64,000 nucleotides of DNA from Tenrec ecaudatus. Its lineage: Eukaryota; Chordata; Mammalia; Afrosoricida; Tenrecidae. Under the pieces are notes generated by a model. That model was not told the origin of the DNA. It saw nothing but the letters and a program-made list of their open reading frames with translations, and ran no database searches. Numbering within the stretch: the stretch's first letter is position 1; each line of letters starts with the position of its first letter. Both the position numbers and the translations under genes were made by a program. The DNA lies in NCBI RefSeq assembly GCF_050624435.1, contig NC_134531.1, positions 252,912,812 through 252,976,811 of the forward strand, in the 5' to 3' direction. Positions 44,548 to 55,859 of the stretch are shown here, one piece after another.

Positions 44548-45344
44548 CAGTTTGAAACAAATATTTTCACTGACAAATTGTTTTTTCGGTAAACTTTTTA
44601 GAGCCAAGAACACAGAGCTATTGGAAAAAGACCACTTAGTAAGTGAAATCGCTAAATCATTTTGATTTTTTTGGTCACATTATTGTATCAATGATTAAAT
44701 ATGTTCAGAAAGGAGGCAACCTGCTAACATAGTTTTCAAAATCTCAACTATTAGCACACTAATATGCCAAGATAAAAAATGTGTCAGAGTGGAATTAGCA
44801 ACAGTTCTCAACATACCCAACAAATTATAGAAATAAAAGTTAGTACATAAAGGTAAATTCCATTAATTGTTGGCAAATTTATGGAATCCCTAACATGATC
44901 TTACAAACCACATTTCAGGTTCTCACATATTAATTACAGAAGCCATATCTTCTACCATGTGTAAACTGTGCATGTGCATTTGAATTTGTTAACAACTTTC
45001 CTTGAGTTGTTCAAGAGTTTATGTTTGCGTATGAATTTATGCAAAATATGTATTTTCAAGGCCAGAGCATATTTATCATTAGTGTTTTAAGGTTTATTTT
45101 CTGTCAAGCTCTCTGAAACAGTACATGCTGGAAACCTTCATCTCGAGTTGGAAATGCTGCTATTTACATCGAAAGTCCTATGAATTGCATAATAGCTTTG
45201 TAGTTTTCCATGGTGTATAGCAATAAAATATATGTGGACATCAATTAATTCAATAGTGTGTTCCTGTATAGTATTGCTTGTCTGGCTTATTATTAAGAAT
45301 ATCAATTATCTGAATCAATTCCAATGGAAATTATTGGTATATTA
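44548..45344. other. downstream flank of the OR pseudogene, unassigned
   Basis: AT-rich. AATAAA at 44831 and 45223 on the plus strand are possible remnants of polyadenylation sites only. Confidence 0.3.
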
Positions 45345-46180
45345 TTTTTATTATATTGGTGGATATTACAGATCTTATCACAACCCATAAATGCATATAT
45401 CCATTGTGTCAAACACATCTGTACATCTGTTTTCATCATCTTTTTTGAAACATTTTCTTTCTACTTGAGCCCTTGACATCAGCTCCTAAGTTTCCCTCTC
45501 TCTCTCCCACCTTCCCTCCCCAATGTCCGCTTGAGGATTTATAAATTATTCTTTTTTTTCATGTCTTACACCGACCCCTGTCTCATTTCACCCACTTTTC
45601 TGCTGTCTCTCCACCTATATGGGGGTGGGGGGCATGCATCTATCATTGTGATCCATTCCCATTACTCCTCCCACACTTCCTTTACCCTCCTAGTATCACT
45701 GCTCCCCTTATTGGATCTGAGGGATTTATCTTCTCTGTATTTCCTGTGTTGTGAGGTCTTATCTGTACCAGTGTACATTTTCTGGTCTAGCCAGATTTGT
45801 AAGATAGAATTGGCGTCATGATAGTGAGGGGTGGGGAGAGGGAGCATTAAAGAACTAGAGGATAGTTGTGTGTTTTGTCAGTGCTATACTGCACCCTGAC
45901 AAGCTCTTCCCTTCCTTGTGGCCCTTCTGTCAGGTGGTGTCCATTAACTACTGATGGACTTTGGGGCTCTACTCTGCCAACCCCCTCATTCCCATTGATA
46001 GGCTTTTTGTTTGTTTGTTTTGTTTTGGGTCTTTGATGGCTGATATCTGATCCCATTGACACCTTATGATCACACAAGTCTGGTGTGCTTCTCCCCTGGG
46101 TGCTTTGTTTCTTCTCAGCTAGATGGCTGCTTGTTTATCTTCAAGTATTTAAGACCCCAGATGCTATATCTTTTGGACGT
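45345..46180 (-). mobile_element. L1-type 3' module, minus strand, about 0.8 kb
   Basis: ATATTGGTGGATATTACAGA, CTTATCACAACCCATAAATG, GTACATTTTCTGGTCTAGCC, CTAGATGGCTGCTTGTTTAT and CAGATGCTATATCTTTTG run in the same order as 20666-21480. Confidence 0.8.
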
Positions 46181-46380
46181 GTCTGATCCAACCCCACCAC
46201 ACTGCATGAAACACTAAGAGTGTACAGCATAGCAGCGAGGGAAGCAAAGCAATGGAGCTCCCAGGAATGCCCAAGGTGGACTTTGGGGCCAAGTCGTGGC
46301 ACCCCAGTGGACTAAGCTGGAAAACACTCATAAAAGTCAACAGACAGACTTGGAGAAAAAATGATATCAATAAATTTCCA
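46181..46380. other. L1-type internal piece, orientation uncertain
   Basis: AGGAATGCCCAAGGTGGACT and AAAACACTCATAAAAGTCAA directly continue the module at 45345-46180 but do not match its normal continuation, so this may be an inverted upstream segment of the same insertion. GC-richer than its surroundings. Confidence 0.35.
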
Positions 46381-46557
46381 TTTTTCCTCTAGCTTGATTT
46401 CAATAAAAATATTAATAGAAAGTTCATCAATACAAAATTTATTTCATTAGAAATTACAAATCACTTCACAAGATTGTGTTTTTGGTCAATAACCTACCAT
46501 TTAATACTGGTGTTATGCTTTGCAGTCACTAGGTAAATAAAACTTTATTATACCTTC

Positions 46558-46750
46558 CTATAGTTGCAAGGTGATTAACGATTGGGCTCTGATCCTTGGG
46601 TCGGCAGTTCAAAATCACCAGCTGCACTGCATGAGAAAGACTGGAGTTTTCTACCCCGAAAGACTTATATTATCAGAAATACATAGGGGCAGTTCTACCC
46701 TGTCGTATAAGGTTGCTATGAGTTAGCATCTACTCTATGGTAGTAAATGT
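46558..46750 (+). mobile_element. AfroSINE, plus strand
   Basis: AGGTGATTAACGATTGGGCT, GGGTCGGCAGTTCAAAATCA, GGGGCAGTTCTACCCTGTCG and GTTGCTATGAGTTAGC. Confidence 0.8.
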
Positions 46751-46861
46751 ATTCTCCTTAGAGCATACCATCTACCAGGAGCCTTTTTAAAGCCAATATA
46801 ATTTTTACTTTAGGCCCCTTGAGAGTAAAATAAAATTTAAAACAAAAATAAAACAAAACCC

Positions 46862-47030
46862 ACAGTCATCAAATCATGTCAATTTCAACTCATTGCCACT
46901 CTCTGGGACAGAGTAGAATTGGACCTGTGGATTGAGAGGCTGTAAATCTTTAGGGAGCAGAAAGCCTCATCTAATTCCCATGGAGTGACCACTTGGGTTC
47001 CAAGTAGTGACCCTGCATTTAGCCAAATGT
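46862..47030 (-). mobile_element. AfroSINE, minus strand, diverged
   Basis: CATCAAATCATGTCAATTTC, CTGGGACAGAGTAGAATTGG and TCTTTAGGGAGCAGAAAG match the reversed body. Confidence 0.6.
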
Positions 47031-47774
47031 CTTCATTTTTCATCACTGATGGTCCTAATGATACACCACATAACATTTAAAAAGACAGCACCTCATCTCT
47101 CCAATGCTCATTCCTACCGGTCAGGTTATCTTAAGACACTGCCACCTGAGAGGAAGATGCAACATCAGTCATCAGGAAGCTAGTTTTCTGCTGTCCTCGG
47201 GACCAGGCTTAGTGTTGTGAGAGATGGTGCTGCCAGAACGAAATTACAGCCAACGTTGGAATACACTCTTTGAGCATTTGGTTGGATAAGAGAATGTAAG
47301 AGACAAAAACTCCTCTGAGAGGACTTTCAGAAGGACAGGGTAAGAAAGCCTCCGTGTCCAGGAAGATAAAGAGAGTTTTACATTATATTTTTATTTATTC
47401 CATTTATTTTCTTAAAATGTTTATGTGCTCCTTTTCTTTAACTTTCAAATCTTCATCCAGTAACAATTTAAAAATAAGGTATTTTCACTAATCAGTTTTT
47501 ATCTCAGTTAATATACATGCAATACCTTAACTTCCAATATATACCGTATTTTCACAGATAAATTTCCTACATCTATGATTTGCACATAGTAAAAGCAAAC
47601 TTATGTTTGAAAAATACCTGGAACAGCTTTTACATGTGTACCCTATGCATGTGCATGATATTTCCAGAAGTGAATTGAGTCCTAATTCACTTTTGTCAAT
47701 AGTCCAAGAAAATGCTATTGATCATATTTGTAGAATAAGTGTGACAATCATGGACCAAGTTTGGATGCTTGGGT
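47031..47774. other. unassigned
   Basis: 47100-47330 is GC-richer and may be old repeat. No gene is supported. Confidence 0.25.
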
Positions 47775-48550
47775 TGCTCTTAAGTGCTGTCAAGTTAACT
47801 GAGATGCATAGTGACTGAGAATGAAGCACTGCCTGGTCCTGGGCCATCCTCACAATCCTAGCATATTTGAGGTCATTGTTGCAGTTACTGTATCAATCTT
47901 ATTGAAGGGTTTTCCCCTTTTCTGCAGATGGTAGACTTTACTAAATATTCTGTTCTTCTCCAGGAATCGGTCCCTCTTGAAAACATCCTAATTACTTTAG
48001 ACAAAATATTTGAATCCTTATCTCGAAGAAGCATTGTAGTCTGCTTTTTCCAAGGAGTCTTGTTCCTTCTCTTCAAGCAACATTCATTCAATACTCCTTG
48101 CTACGCCAACAATGATGCTTTCCTGGTCTCCCCAATTAAGTGCCCAGCTTTCACATGAATTAAAGGTGATTAAAAACATACTAGGGTTGGAGAAGGCCCA
48201 CCTGCATCCTCAATCTGACATCTTTGCTTCGCAGTCTAAAGAGGAGTTTTGCATCAGATATTCTCAGTGCAATTCCTCTTTTGATTTCTTGTCTGATTCT
48301 TCCATGGATTTTTTTAGTGATTCTAAGCAAAATGAAATCCTTAACAATATTTTCCCACTTTTCATGATGTTGTTTATTGGTCCCATTGTGAGACTACTAG
48401 TTTTCTTCATATTGATACACAATCCTGTAATCTTTGATATTCATCAGTAACTGTTCCAAGTCTTATACACTTTCAAAAAGTAACTTCATGTGATCTCATA
48501 ACACAAAGTTATTGATAAGGCTTCTTCCATTCATGATACTGCATACTTCT

Positions 48551-48930
48551 TTCTTTTTAGTTTTAGAAGCAGGCTTTATTGAGAAGGTTGCGGCAGGTTG
48601 AGCAACTCAAGGTATTGAGCTATTTGAAGCCGCCCCGGGGAAAATCCTGGCGGCATTTTGATACCCCCTGCTGGCAGGTACAGCTGGGGAAGATGTGCAC
48701 ACACAGGGGCTTCAGAAGGGAAAAGGTCGTTAATCTTATCTGTAGGTCAGGGACGGGTGGAGTGAACACATCTTCAGAAAACCTCCTGGCTCTGGGATGA
48801 CTTGGTTCCAGGAATTTGTGGTTGAGCAGGGGAGGGGAGGTCGGTTAGGGGGTCAGTCTTGAGAGCTAAGATGGAGGTGCAGGACTCAAAATGGAGTCTG
48901 TTGTGTCAAGACCGGACATTCAAGACTCTG
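48551..48930 (-). mobile_element. partial 3' LTR of a class I ERV, minus strand
   Basis: Read on the minus strand, the U3 start is placed near 48920 (TGTCCGGTCTTGACACAACA). The sequence runs to the polyadenylation signal in CTCAATAAAGCCTGC (about 48575-48590), then becomes A-rich (TCTAAAACTAAAAAGAAAG). No U5 or CA end follows. GC-rich relative to the host DNA. Confidence 0.6.
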
Positions 48931-49129
48931 CCCTATAGGGAAAAGTGACGAATTAAGTCCCTTTCTGTAACTGCTTCCTGAGGGTAGTGGGCAAAGAGCA
49001 AGGGAAAGGGCTTTTTCAGGCAGAGTACTGGGAGTTCCGGCCTGGCACAGGGTAGAGAGGTTGGTATTGCTGTAGCATCATCTGGTGAACTGCTATACGG
49101 GTGATGTCGCGGAGTCGACTTTGCAGGAG

Positions 49130-49549
49130 CTAGATGAGACAAGGAGCAATTAAGAGCAAAATTATAACTAAAATTATGGGTCCTAATACGGGGGATAGGA
49201 AAGCGTACAGAGAAAAGTTCCACCAGGAAGAGGATTTGTCTGTTCTGAATCTGGTGTTTTGCAGCTCATGGCTTCGCTTGTTGAGGGTCTGGACTCTAGT
49301 TTCCACAACTCCCAACTCATTGGTGTAATAACAGCATTCTTCCTGGAGGAAGAGACAGGCCCCTCCTTTTTCAGCTGTGATGAGGTCTAAAGTGCGGCAG
49401 TTAGTGAGTTGATGTTCTTGGATCTGAATATTACAGTGGATGGTGGATTGGACCTGGCCTAGTGACCTCCATAAGAATAGTCTAGCTTCAGGATATGTGC
49501 TGTGCGAGTCAATACCAGCTTCCCTTGACTGGTTTGGTTCACTTGTCAT
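49130..49549 (-). pseudogene. class I ERV env transmembrane part
   Basis: Envelope TM remnant of a gammaretrovirus-like ERV, open for 139 residues but lacking the fusion peptide and cleavage site. It contains a segment at the place of the so-called immunosuppressive domain, ending in the CX6CC motif (CLFLQEECC). A membrane-spanning stretch follows (SPVLGPIILVIILLLIAPCL) before a stop at its C-terminus. CX6CC identifies the gamma/D-type TM class. The rest of the cytoplasmic tail appears in another frame to the left. Confidence 0.8.
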
Positions 49550-49652
49550 CCCATGGGTCAGGGATGGTTAAGGTGAATTGTGTTCCTGATGAATAGAACC
49601 GGTGGGATTTGGTTATAGGGTAGGGGCAAGCATGGTGAATATTGCAGGACTT

Positions 49653-50030
49653 TCAGGGGCACCCTGTGTTTTCTTCTACCCATTTTCGTGCATAGGCGGG
49701 GTTAGAGGTTTGGTCGTATAGAAAACCAACGATGGGGGAAGTTGGTTTTGGGAGAACGTGCGCATTTGGGTGTTTGGAACCATGTTTGAACAAGGTGAAA
49801 TTAAGGTAGACTGGACCGGAGCAACTGGTGACCGGGCAGTCAGCCGTGGCTAGATAACTTTCTCCTGTGAGTATGTGATGCTGGCCATGTTGGGGGTAAG
49901 TTACATTTTCAGTGAGAAAGAATCTCCAGGTGAAAGGGGAAGTTATGCTAGGTTTAACTGGCTGGTTTGGTGAGGCGAGTGAGATGGAGAGAAATAGGAC
50001 CAGTAGACTGAGCAGACCACTGGGAGCCAT
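49653..50030 (-). pseudogene. class I ERV env surface, N-terminal fragment
   Basis: Starts at an ATG (50028-50030) with a hydrophobic signal peptide (MAPSGLLSLLVLFLSISLA) and keeps 125 residues with two possible N-glycosylation sites (NVT, NFT) and several cysteines. A stop follows, and most of SU up to the TM part is missing: only about 100 bases separate this frame from the TM frame. The start lies inside the end of the pol frame, the overlap usual in gammaretroviruses. Confidence 0.75.
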
Positions 50031-50640
50031 GGTCAGAGTTCACTGCTGCCTTGACTCGGGACAAATGTAACCAGGAATCTATTCCAAGTACCTTGATTAC
50101 CGAGGGAGTGGTAAGTATGACAGTGTAAGGACCTTCCCACCAGGGTGCTAAGGGTTTGGGTGCTAGGGATTTGATCAACAGCATTTCCAGGATGCACTGG
50201 TTTTTGGTGATCAGCAGAGGTTGGAGAGGGTTTGGGGATAGCTGAGTTGGCGTGTTGTTTAAGAAGGTTGCGGAGCAAGGACAAGTATGGCAGGTACGAA
50301 GCTAGGGAGGGCAATCAGTTGTAGGAAGAGGTGAGAAAAGCAAGGGTCATCTGTAGAGTATTTCAGATGGACTGAGGCTGGACGGCTTCCGGGGGGCCAC
50401 TCGCAGGCAAGTAAGAGCAAAGGGTAATAGTTGAGGCCCATTAAGTCGCAGTTAAAGGAAGAGTTTGGTGAGCTGTTGTTAGCTCGCTCAACCTTACCAG
50501 AAGACTGGGGGTGGTAGGCTGCGTGGAGTTTCCAGCAGATGCCCAGTGAAGTGCTAACGGCCTGTGGCACCTCAGATATGAAGGCCGGGCTGTTGTCCGA
50601 CTGGATTGAGGCAGGCTGGCCAAAGCAAGGAATGATGTCT
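49954..50640 (-). pseudogene. class I ERV integrase C-terminal half
   Basis: Integrase remains in at least three frames. HPQSSGKVERAN (about 50478-50513) carries the catalytic glutamate at about 50488, and the C-terminal SH3-like domain shows LAPWWEGPYTVILTTP and DSWLHLSRVK (50060-50145). It ends at 49954, 77 bases inside env. The catalytic aspartates and everything upstream are absent: ERV sequence stops near 50700. The domain type is gammaretroviral. Confidence 0.8.
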
Positions 50641-50704
50641 TGGAGAAGGTGAATGGTGACTATGCTTACACTTTCAGAGGAGGTGGGAAAGGTTTCAATC
50701 CATC

Positions 50705-51540
50705 CTAAGCCTTGGTCATTTTCTTTGGTCCTTATAACACTGCTGGCAACTGGGATGCTCTATTTTTGTCTTATGTGGATCAGCTCTAATGATGTTCACA
50801 AATTTCAATCTCTCATGGGGACATCCCAGAAATAATAATATCCAAACAGGAACTTCTTCCTCTTTCTTCTGTGATGCTGCTGACACAGAATTTGCAGGCC
50901 AGTGAATTCTATCATTCAGGGAAATGAGCAAAGACCTTGGATGCTGACCATCAGGACAGCCTGGGCCCTTGTTCACTGACACTCTCCTGGTCAGACTCCA
51001 GGAAACATGGATCCCTCCTGCTTCCTTCCCCTCAAGCTCCTGTGCCCGGCCCTGCCCTCAGGAACCCAAGGGTTGCTCACCCACGTTGGAGTCAGGTGAA
51101 TGGATTTGGTTCACAAAACAGTCCAAAATTGAAATCATTCCTTGTGATACTTCAATGTGCAAGACAGTAGTCACAGATTCCTAGAACCCTAAACTGGCTC
51201 ATATTTCTCTGTGGCAAATCTTTGATCCTCGTTGGATGCTCAGGCTGCACCTTCTCAGTCAGAGGAATTCAGTTCGGCAGGAAATTACCTCCGCTTTCTT
51301 CTTTCTATGACAACTTCTCAGATACAAATCAAGTATATTTAAAGGATAAACCCTAATGAGCACATTTCGTGATTAGAAACCTGCAATATCCCTTTATTTT
51401 CTTTAGATAACTACCAATGTCTAAGCACAATTTCACTATGAACCCATTTAAATAGTCTGGAATTACCATTAATTGCATCATTGCCCATAATTTCTTATGG
51501 CACATACAGTGGAATTAATTTGCATAATTCAATAAAATGG
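50705..51540. other. unassigned block between ERV and RTE
   Basis: About 0.8 kb, moderately GC-rich in the first half (AGCTCCTGTGCCCGGCCCTG), with no match to the repeats in this window. An 88-codon minus frame (50716-50982) shows no family I know. It could be another LTR, part of the ERV insertion or a retrocopy. Confidence 0.3.
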
Positions 51541-51993
51541 AGGTTAAAATCCTTCCATTATGTAATGCTTTCAGTCCAGAACCACCTGATGTCAGCAATG
51601 TTATACTTCTTGCATGTCTCCTGAATACAGCTTGAATTCCTGGTAGTTACATGTCAGTGTGCTGTTACAATGCTTTATATTAATGATATCGCCAATACTT
51701 TACATATGCTAATGGTCATCTTTATGCAAGATACAAGCAAATATGGATTTTTTCTAGTAGATTGGAATGGTAATTGCCTTTGATTTTCATGGCATAGATG
51801 AGTGTTTTCAGTTCTGCTTCAGTTTACTGAAGCATTTTGATTTTTATTCATCAATTTCTGGAGCCTTAATATTACTGCAGCTTAGGCTTCTTCCTTCAAT
51901 ATCATCTGTTCTTCTTCTATACTACCATCTGTAATAGTTAAACATCATTGAATTATTTTGGATATAGTCACTCTCTATATTTCTTCCATCCTC

Positions 51994-52124
51994 TTTTTTA
52001 ATTGGGGGCTCGCACAACTCCCACCACAATCCATACATACATCCACTGAGTCAAGTGCATTTCTACATTCGTTTCCATCCCCAGTTGCCCCCCACCTGAG
52101 CCCTTTATATCATCTCCTCATTCT
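51994..52124 (-). mobile_element. L1-type 3' end with 11-bp duplication
   Basis: TTTTTTAATTGGGGGCTCGC, CACAATCCATACATACATCC and ACCTGAGCCCTTTATATC. CTTCCATCCTC occurs on both sides (51983-51993 and 52125-52135), a clear target duplication inside the RTE. Confidence 0.85.
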
Positions 52125-52235
52125 CTTCCATCCTCCTTTGATTCTTCCTCCATCATTCAATTATTATGCACATAAAATATTTTCTTCAGTTCAGGAACAA
52201 ATATCAAAATCTCTTCGGATATACATTTCGGTGTT

Positions 52236-52355
52236 TTTTTGTTTGTTTGTTTTTAACAATTTATTGGGGCTGATACAATTCTTTTCACAGTTCATACATA
52301 TACATACATCAATTGTATAAAGCACATCTGTACAGTCTTTGCCCTAATCATTTTT
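52236..52355 (-). mobile_element. L1-type 3' end, minus strand
   Basis: TTTTTAACAATTTATTGGGG, CTGATACAATTCTTTTCACA, CATCAATTGTATAAAGCACA and CTTTGCCCTAATCA. Truncated soon after. Confidence 0.8.
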
Positions 52356-52364
52356 TTCTCTTTT

Positions 52365-52752
52365 CTTCTTTTACATTATATTAGGGACTCAAACAACTCC
52401 TACCACAATCCATACATATACATACATCAATTGTATAAAGCACATCTATACATTCCCTGCCCCAATCATTCTCAAGGCATTTGCTCTCCACTTAAGCCCC
52501 TTGCATCAGGTCCTCTTCCGCCCCCTCCCTCCCTATTCCCCCCTCCCTCATATGCCCTTGGTAATTTATACCTCGTTATTTTGTCATATCTTGCCCTATC
52601 CGGAGTCTCCCTTCCCCCCTTCTCTGCTGTCCCTCTCCTAGGGAAGAGGTCACATGTGGATCCTTGTAATCAGTTCCCCCTTTCCAACCCACTCACCCTC
52701 CACTCTCCCAGCATCATCCCTCACACCTTTGGTCCTGAAAGGTGTGAGGGAC
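52365..52752 (-). mobile_element. L1-type 3' end, minus strand, longer
   Basis: TATATTAGGGACTCAAACAA, CACAATCCATACATATACAT, GGCATTTGCTCTCCACTTAA, then CTCCCTCCCTATTCCCCCCT and TTGGTCCTGAAAGG. Directly follows another copy. Confidence 0.8.
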
Positions 52753-52809
52753 ATTTTGGTCTTTGTGTTCTAGGATTTTTTAATGACTTCTTGAATTCCT
52801 CCTATCTGA

Positions 52810-53045
52810 AATTTTTATTTCCCAACCATTTTATTGGCATATAATTCATATATAATACCACTGAATAGTTCAATCCCTTTAAGAAGGCTTGTACAATAAT
52901 CACTACAATCAGTTTTAGAACTTGTTTTCAGTCTTATACTCATCATTGTTAGCTCACCATTTCTCCTTACCCTCCACTGCCATGCCATCAAGGAACCATT
53001 AAACTAGTGACTGTCTCTATAGATTTACCTATCCTGGGTAAATAT
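52810..53045 (-). mobile_element. old L1/HAL1-like 3' region, minus strand
   Basis: ATAATTCATATATAATACCA, CTTGTACAATAATCACTACA and ATCAGTTTTAGAACTTG resemble the reversed 3' part of old L1M/HAL1 elements. Confidence 0.45.
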
Positions 53046-53159
53046 ACAAAATATACAAAAAGCTATAATATACAAAAGCTATGTATATTAAAAAAAACTA
53101 ATGACAATAGCAAAGTAAAACAGAGAAAAAACTCAATCAAAAAGAAAGTAGAAAATAAT

Positions 53160-53655
53160 GAAAATTAGAACAAATTGCTTCCTCCCCTCCCAATTATCAT
53201 GATCCCAATTCTGCCTTGCGGAACTGGTTAGACCAGATGATGCACAGCGGTGCAGTAGAGATCTGGAAACACAGGGAATCTAGGTAGGATGAACCCCTCA
53301 GAACCAGCGGTGGGAGTGGCGACACCGGAGGGAAGTGGGTGTAGAAAGGGAGAACCAATTTTGGGGATCTATGTGTAACCTCCTCTCTGAGGGATGGGAA
53401 ATGGGGAGGTGGGTGAGGGGAGATGCCGGGCATTGTAAGATAAGATAAAATAATTATTTATAAACTATTAAAGGTTCAGGGGTGAGCAAGGAAGGATGGG
53501 GAGGGGAAAAAAGGAAAAAGAGCTGATTCCAGGAACCCAAGTAGAAAGGAATTTTCAGAATGACGAGGGCAATGAATGTATAATGGTGCTTTACTCAATT
53601 GATGTATGTGTGGATTGTGATAAGAGTTGTATGAGCCCCAATTTAAAAATTTATT
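53160..53655 (+). mobile_element. L1-type 3' region, plus strand
   Basis: GGAACTGGTTAGACCAGATG and CTGGAAACACAGGGAATCTA, and at the end GATTGTGATAAGAGTTGTAT, GAGCCCCAATTTAAAAA. The forward version of the module at 45.3 and 20.7 kb. Confidence 0.8.
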
Positions 53656-53689
53656 AAATTTAAAAAATGGATCATAAGAGAGATCTGCC

Positions 53690-55055
53690 AGGAAATTAGG
53701 GAGCAGCTACTGGGAAAATTCATTGAAGAGATCCATATTAGTGTCCATTCCATAAAAAGGTGACTCAATAGAATGCTCAAACTACGGAACAATATTATTG
53801 ATATCACAAAATTTTGCTTAAGATCATCCCACAATGGATTCAGCATTTCAATGCATACATTGAAAGGGAGCTGCCAGAGATTCAGGCCAGATTCAGCAGA
53901 GTTCATGGACCAAGGGATTTTCTTGCTGTTTTGAGATAGATCTTGGTTGAAAATAGAATACCATAAAGATGTTTTCTTGTGTTTTATTGTCTATGCCAAG
54001 GCATTTGAGTCTGTGGATCATAACAAACAATAGGTAGCCTTGAAAAGAATAGGAATTCGAGAATGCTTCCTTGTGCTCATGTGGAACCCGCAGATGGATC
54101 AAGAGGCAATTGTGTGAACAGAACAAGGGAATACTGCATTGATTTAAAATAAGGAAAGATGTGCATCAGGGTTGTATCCTCTCACCATACTTGTTCAATC
54201 TCTATGCTGAGCAAATAAACAGCGAAGTTAGCTTATTTGAAGAAGAATGTGGCATTGGGATTGGAGGAAGGCTTACCAACAACTGAAAGCCTTTAATGTA
54301 CAGGGGAAGCAACCTGGCTTGCAAACAGTGAGGAGGACTTGAAGCACTTGTTAATGAGGATCAAGGATGGCATCCTGCAGTATGGATTATGACTTAAAGT
54401 AAAGAAGACCAAACTCCCCACAACTGGACCAATAGGTAACATCATGATGAAAAAGTTGGAAGCTGTCAAGGAGTTTGCCTTGCTTGGATCCACAATCACT
54501 GCTCACGGAAACAGTATTCAAGACATTGAAAGATAAGTTACGTTGGGTAAATCTACTGCACAAGAGCTCTGAATAGTGTTGAAAAGCAAGGATATTACTT
54601 TGATAACCATGCTAGTTCCTTGGCTCTATATGCATGTGAAAGTTAGACACTGAATAAGGAAGCCTGAGCTACAAACAATGTATTTTAATTGTAGTATTGG
54701 AGAAGAATATTGAAAGGATTGTGGATTGCTCAAAAGACAAATAAATCTGCTTTGGAAGAAGTACACCCAGAGTGCTCACTAGAGGCAAGCATGACAACAC
54801 TTTCAACCTTTAGACCTACTGTCAGTAGACACCAGTCCCTGGAGAAGGGCATTTGCTGGGTAAAGTCTGGGTCAGCAAATAAAAGGAAGGTCCCCAAATG
54901 AGATGGATTGACACAGTGGCTGCAACTATGTGCCTGGGTATGGGAATGATTATGAGCATGTGACAGGACTTTGTGGTGTTCCTTTCTGTTGTGCACATGG
55001 TCGCTTTTGGTTGGAATCAAATCAAAGGAACTTGAACCTAACAACATAAGGGAGA
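53690..55055 (+). mobile_element. RTE LINE, RT domain to 3' end, plus strand
   Basis: Starts in the RT domain (GAAAGGGAGCTGCCAGAGAT). The RT motif A region reads YAKAFESVDHNK at about 53990-54030, changed at the catalytic Asp position (FES). Then come TGTGCATCAGGGTTGTATCC, a second RT block with GGAAGCTGTCAAGGAGTTTG, the C-terminal region (GGAAGCCTGAGCTACAAAC) and the 3' UTR (GTTGTGCACATGGTCGCTTT, GAACCTAACAACAT). Many stops. The 5' half is absent. Confidence 0.75.
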
Positions 55056-55194
55056 TCAAATGATAAGGAACTACATTTTATTCTAATGGAATCTTCAGCA
55101 ATCTAATCTACAATGCAATGTGCATGATAGCAAGACTGTTTGCACTCCTGGTTCCTAGTCAGAGGTAATTCATTAGGGGCTTACTCCATGTATG

Positions 55195-55500
55195 AAATTG
55201 CAAATGGACTTTGGGCTTCCACTCTCATCTATAGCCTCCTGCAAATGAGGTGCTAACAAAGCTCTGGTTCCATGTCTTCTTTTAGATGTGGGTTATATTA
55301 TTTAAAATCCTTGGATCACACAGGCTCATGTGTTTCTCCCATGTTAACTGTTCATTTAGATAACTGCTTGCTTGAAAAACACATCTTAAAGATCCGGATA
55401 TATTTTTTCTGAAAGTCAGGCACCATATCTTTTCTTCACCACATTTTGCTATTGACCCATATCTGCATGTGATCCTTGTGTGAAAGCAAACATATGTCAT
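55195..55500 (-). mobile_element. L1-type 3' module, internal part, minus strand
   Basis: GATCACACAGGCTCATGTGT, TAGATAACTGCTTGCTTG, GGCACCATATCTTTTCTTCA and CCACATTTTGCTATTGACCC: an older, diverged copy lacking the terminal end. Confidence 0.6.
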
Positions 55501-55859
55501 TCTTGATATCATATCATATCATAATATATCTGTCTGTAGTCATTAGTATGCAGGGAGGTTTTATATCATCCAGATAGTTCCTCCTCTTCCTGGTGTTCTT
55601 AATGATCTAACTCATGTTCATGTAGTTAACCTTGGACTAATTGCTCTTATCTAGAAGGACTCTCATCATCTCATGCAAATGTACTTATTCCTTAATTGTT
55701 TAGCCTTTTTCCCCCCAAAATTATTTTTACAGATGATGAATTTCATCCTCTATAATACTCAAGATATCTGTTTCTTTTAAAATCTTTTTTATACAGACAA
55801 TATGATTCCCTTGTTGATCACATCACTTTTTCCTTCTAATTAAAATACATAATGTTTTC

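Larger units (their letters stand above)
47775..52235 (-). mobile_element. second RTE LINE, minus strand, interrupted
   Basis: 3' end and part of the coding region at 47775-48545 (GAAGCACTGCCTGGTCCTGG; ATGATGTTGTTTATTGGTCC; AAAGTTATTGATAAGGCTTC). The RT region resumes at about 51545-51993 (CCAGAACCACCTGATGTCAG; GAAGCATTTTGATTTTTATT) and a piece follows at 52136-52235. A class I ERV, an unassigned 0.8-kb block and an L1-type end lie between. Strongly decayed. Confidence 0.6.

Noticed and set aside
48579-48800. 73-codon plus-strand frame
   Set aside because: It lies antisense to the ERV LTR, with no homology visible.
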